Positions 12,498 through 14,756 of a stretch of DNA of 14,756 bases are shown in pieces. How positions within the stretch are numbered: the first letter of the stretch is position 1; the number at the start of each line of letters is the position of its first letter. Origin of the DNA: an uncultured Clostridia bacterium (GTDB lineage: Bacteria; Bacillota; Clostridia; Oscillospirales; Oscillospiraceae); assembly GCA_946184215.1 (NCBI GenBank), contig CAMHER010000032.1, positions 1-14,756 of the forward strand, written 5' to 3'. The position numbers were made by a program, and so were the translations under genes. The notes beneath the pieces are model-generated. The model saw nothing but the letters and a program-made list of their open reading frames with translations. It was not told where the DNA came from and did not search any database.

Positions 12498-13198
12498 AAA
12501 TAAGCCCTCAGGGCCGAGACAGCCAGCATCGACACGCCGTTGACGGTCATATGCAGGAAGACCCCGGTCCAGATCGAATCGGTTTTTTCATACACGCGTG
12601 CAAGCAGAAAGCCCGCGGGCAGGTATTGCAGCACATACAGCCAGGCCGTCGCATCGCCCGCGGCAAAGGCCCAGATGTGGTAGACCGCGAAGAGCAGCAT
12701 GCTCGCGCCGTAGGCCGCGGCGCGGCTGTAGCGCCGCAGCAGGCCGAATACGCCGCCGCGGAACATCGGCTCCTCGACCAGCGGCGCGAGGAACACCGCC
12801 ACCGCCGCCGTTTTCCCCAGATTTTCCCCCGCCATGGAGAAGATGGCGGCGTTATTGGGGTTGTCGGTGTAGCGGACGGCCAGCAGCGCCAGGTTGACCG
12901 CCATATTGCACAGCAGCAGCGTGCCGTAGGCCTTCAAAACCTCCAGCAGCACAGCCGGGCCGTAGTCGCACAGCGCGTCGAACTCCCGCCGCCAAAAGCG
13001 CCACAAAAGAACGAGCATGTACGCCGCGCCCACGGCGTAATAGATCACATTGATCGTCGCGGAGTCCGCTACGCGGAGGAAGGGCAGCGCGCGGAGCAGG
13101 CGCAGCAGCAGGTAGACGTGGACGGGGATATAGGCAAGGGCGGCGATGCGCTCGCGCGCGATCATGGTGCTGGAAAAGCGGTTTTGTTTTTCCGGCAT
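12494..13198 (-). CDS. CPBP-family intramembrane metalloprotease (Abi/Rce1-like)
   Basis: A 234-residue membrane protein with about seven or eight hydrophobic segments. The CPBP motifs are intact: EEPMFR at 142-147 (EExxxR), FAVYH at 170-174 (FxxxH) and HMTVN at 216-220 (HxxxN). It is therefore probably an active zinc-dependent intramembrane protease or one acting on prenylated or peptide substrates. Members are linked to bacteriocin immunity, peptide maturation or unknown roles; there is no peptide or bacteriocin gene here to decide. The ATG at 13198 is chosen over an in-frame TTG at 13231 because AAGGGG lies about 8 nt upstream, while the TTG would sit inside mutS. It starts 4 nt after the mutS stop and overlaps trmO by 4 bp, so the three are coupled. 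Confidence 0.85.
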   Translation of the reverse strand: MPEKQNRFSSTMIARERIAALAYIPVHVYLLLRLLRALPFLRVADSATINVIYYAVGAAYMLVLLWRFWRREFDALCDYGPAVLLEVLKAYGTLLLCNMAVNLALLAVRYTDNPNNAAIFSMAGENLGKTAAVAVFLAPLVEEPMFRGGVFGLLRRYSRAAAYGASMLLFAVYHIWAFAAGDATAWLYVLQYLPAGFLLARVYEKTDSIWTGVFLHMTVNGVSMLAVSALRAYL

Positions 13199-13202
13199 GG
13201 TC

Positions 13203-14756
13203 TCAGCCCCTTGCCTTTCTCTGCAGCTCAAAGAGCAGGTTCATGGCCTCGATGGGCGTGAGGGTGTTCAGATCTGTGGCGCAGAGGATGTCGCGCACCT
13301 CGTCGCCGCCGACGTCGGAGAGGGAGATCTGTCCTTCCTCCGTCTTCTTTCCGCCGCCGGTGAGGGCGGCGGCGCCGCCCTCGGTCAGCTCCTTGAGATA
13401 GCCCTTGGCCTTGCCGATGACGGCATCGGGCAGACCGGCGAGCTTGGCGACCTCGATGCCGTAGCTGTCATCCGCCGCGCCGCGCACGATCTTGCGCAGA
13501 AACACCAGCGTGCCGCCCTGCTTCTTGGCCGTGATGTTATAGTTTCGCACCCCCGCGATCTCGCCCTCAAGGGCGGAGAGCTCGTGATAGTGCGTGGCAA
13601 ACATGGTCTTGGCGCCGAGACGGCGCTTGTCCGCGCAGTATTCCAGCACCGCGCGGGCGATGGCCATGCCGTCGAAGGTCGAGGTGCCGCGGCCGATCTC
13701 GTCGAGGATCAGCAGCGAGGCGGGCGTCGCGTGGGCAAGGATGTTTGCCATCTCGTTCATCTCCACCATGAAGGTGGACTGGCCGGAGGCCAGGTCGTCC
13801 GAAGCGCCGATGCGGGTGAACACCCGGTCCACGATGCCGATCTGGGCGCTTTTCGCCGGCACGAAGGAGCCCATCTGCGCCATCAGCACGATCAGCGCCG
13901 TCTGACGCATATAGGTGGATTTGCCGGCCATGTTCGGGCCGGTGACGATGGCCACGCGGTCCGTGGTGTCGTTCAGGGTCGTGTCGTTGGGAACGAAAAG
14001 AATGTCCTTCATCGTCTGCTCGACGACGGGATGGCGGCCCTCCGTGATGCGGAGCTCCCGGGAAGCGTCCACCTGCGGCATCGTATAGCCGTTGCGCACG
14101 GCCACCTCGGCCAGCGAGCAGAGGGCGTCGAGCCGGGCCACGGCGGCGGCGGTGGCCTGCACCCGGTCCACCTCGGCGGCGACGGCGTCGCGCACCTCGC
14201 AGAAATAGCGGTATTCCAGCTCGTTGATCCGCTCGCGGGCGGTCAGGAGCGTGGTCTCCAGCTCCTTGAGCTCCTGGGTGAAGTAGCGCTCGTTGGACAC
14301 GAGCGTCTGCTTGCGGATGTAATCGGCGGGGATATTTTCCTCACCGGCGGATTTGGGCACGTCGATAAAGTAGCCGAAGACCTTGTTGTAGCCCACCTTC
14401 AGCTTTTTGATGCCGGTGCGCTCCCGCTCACGCGCCTCCAGTTCGGCCACGAGCCTTGCGCCGTTGTCACGCACGTCGCGCAGGCGGTCGACCTCCTCGG
14501 AATAACCGGGGCGCAGCACGCCGCCCTCCCGTACGGAGAAGGGGGGCTCGTCGCAGATCGCCTCGTCGACCCTGCGGCGGATATCCTCCAGCACGTCCAT
14601 GCCCGCGATCTCCCGCAGCGCAAGGCTGCGGAAGGGGGCAAGCTGTCCGGCAAGGCGCGGCAGCGCCGCGCAGCAGCTGCAAAGCGCGCGCAGATCGCGC
14701 CCGCCCGCCGTGCCGTAGACCGTGCGGCCGATGAGGCGCTGCATGTCGCCGATCTC
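13203..14756 (-). CDS. mutS: DNA mismatch repair protein MutS, C-terminal 517 residues (5' end outside window)
   Basis: MutS recognises mismatches and uses ATP to recruit MutL. The frame is open to the window edge, so roughly the first 350 residues (mismatch-binding and connector domains) lie outside. Present are part of the core/lever domain, the clamp (coiled region around KELETTLLTARERINELEYR), and the complete ATPase domain. The ATPase domain has Walker A GPNMAGKST, the STFMVEMNE segment, Walker B LLILDEIGRGTSTFDG, and the switch histidine in THYHEL. Near the C-terminus is the helix-turn-helix dimerisation region (DDSYGIEVAKLAGLP). The C-terminus is of usual length. mutL, the common neighbour, is not downstream; a CPBP protease gene and trmO follow instead. 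Confidence 0.96.
   Translation of the reverse strand, partial: EIGDMQRLIGRTVYGTAGGRDLRALCSCCAALPRLAGQLAPFRSLALREIAGMDVLEDIRRRVDEAICDEPPFSVREGGVLRPGYSEEVDRLRDVRDNGARLVAELEARERERTGIKKLKVGYNKVFGYFIDVPKSAGEENIPADYIRKQTLVSNERYFTQELKELETTLLTARERINELEYRYFCEVRDAVAAEVDRVQATAAAVARLDALCSLAEVAVRNGYTMPQVDASRELRITEGRHPVVEQTMKDILFVPNDTTLNDTTDRVAIVTGPNMAGKSTYMRQTALIVLMAQMGSFVPAKSAQIGIVDRVFTRIGASDDLASGQSTFMVEMNEMANILAHATPASLLILDEIGRGTSTFDGMAIARAVLEYCADKRRLGAKTMFATHYHELSALEGEIAGVRNYNITAKKQGGTLVFLRKIVRGAADDSYGIEVAKLAGLPDAVIGKAKGYLKELTEGGAAALTGGGKKTEEGQISLSDVGGDEVRDILCATDLNTLTPIEAMNLLFELQRKARG

Noticed and set aside
13199..13231. TTG start of the CPBP gene inside mutS
   Set aside because: The ATG at 13198 has a fitting AAGGGG site, and the extra 11 residues are polar and match the shifted mutS end.
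1..14756. Mobile elements, CRISPR arrays, defence systems, tRNA or rRNA genes
   Set aside because: No transposase or integrase motifs, no regularly spaced repeats, no tRNA cloverleaf or rRNA sequence was recognised. All gaps between genes are under 300 bases and are explained by promoters, terminators and the cysE leader.

Overview
This window looks like an ordinary chromosomal segment from a GC-rich member of the Clostridia, possibly the Oscillospiraceae or a neighbouring gut lineage. The reasons are a high-GC coding bias, strong AGGAGG-type ribosome binding sites, sigma-A promoters (TTGACA/TATAAT type) confined to short AT-richer gaps, a DUF2812 protein, and clostridial forms of PurA and PurB. 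The lineage is an inference; there is no rRNA or other marker in the window. I see no mobile element, CRISPR array, tRNA, rRNA or phage gene.

Layout. Plus strand, left edge: the C-terminal part of a DUF2812 membrane protein (1-354) ends at a terminator. It is followed by a stand-alone MFS transporter with its own promoter (469-1872). A bidirectional terminator separates this from a minus-strand O6-alkylguanine-DNA alkyltransferase (1918-2418). That gene is divergent from an orphan P-loop ATPase (2556-3266, plus); their sigma-A promoters are only 20 bp apart. A second bidirectional terminator follows. Then come minus-strand guaA, in a short form that has only the ATP-pyrophosphatase part of GMP synthase (3318-4301), and a coupled pair upstream of it: a two-helix membrane protein of unknown function (5654-7213) and a cytosolic GH13 alpha-glucanase family enzyme (4375-5661).

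Next is a minus-strand operon nadE-purB-purA (10870 to 7385), which joins NAD synthesis to the two steps from IMP to AMP. Divergent from it is plus-strand cysE (serine O-acetyltransferase, 11124-11774), which has a consensus promoter and a leader of about 108 nt. At the right edge is a minus-strand operon mutS (cut by the window), CPBP-family membrane protease, trmO, ending at the hairpin shared with cysE.

How the genes fit together: most of the window is core metabolism and genome or tRNA maintenance. guaA and purA/purB supply the guanylate and adenylate branches from IMP, nadE makes NAD, and cysE starts cysteine synthesis. ogt and mutS protect against alkylation and mismatches, and trmO finishes the t6A37 modification of tRNA. 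Operons are tightly packed, with 4-8 bp start/stop overlaps and shared bidirectional terminators.

I do not see a clearly new multigene system. The most interesting item is the cysE leader. It encodes a 12-13 residue peptide with a single Cys codon placed exactly at the foot of a hairpin that buries the cysE ribosome binding site, an arrangement that could make cysE translation respond to cysteine supply. The short GuaA without a visible amidotransferase partner, the orphan ATPase, and the membrane protein coupled to a GH13 enzyme are secondary leads.
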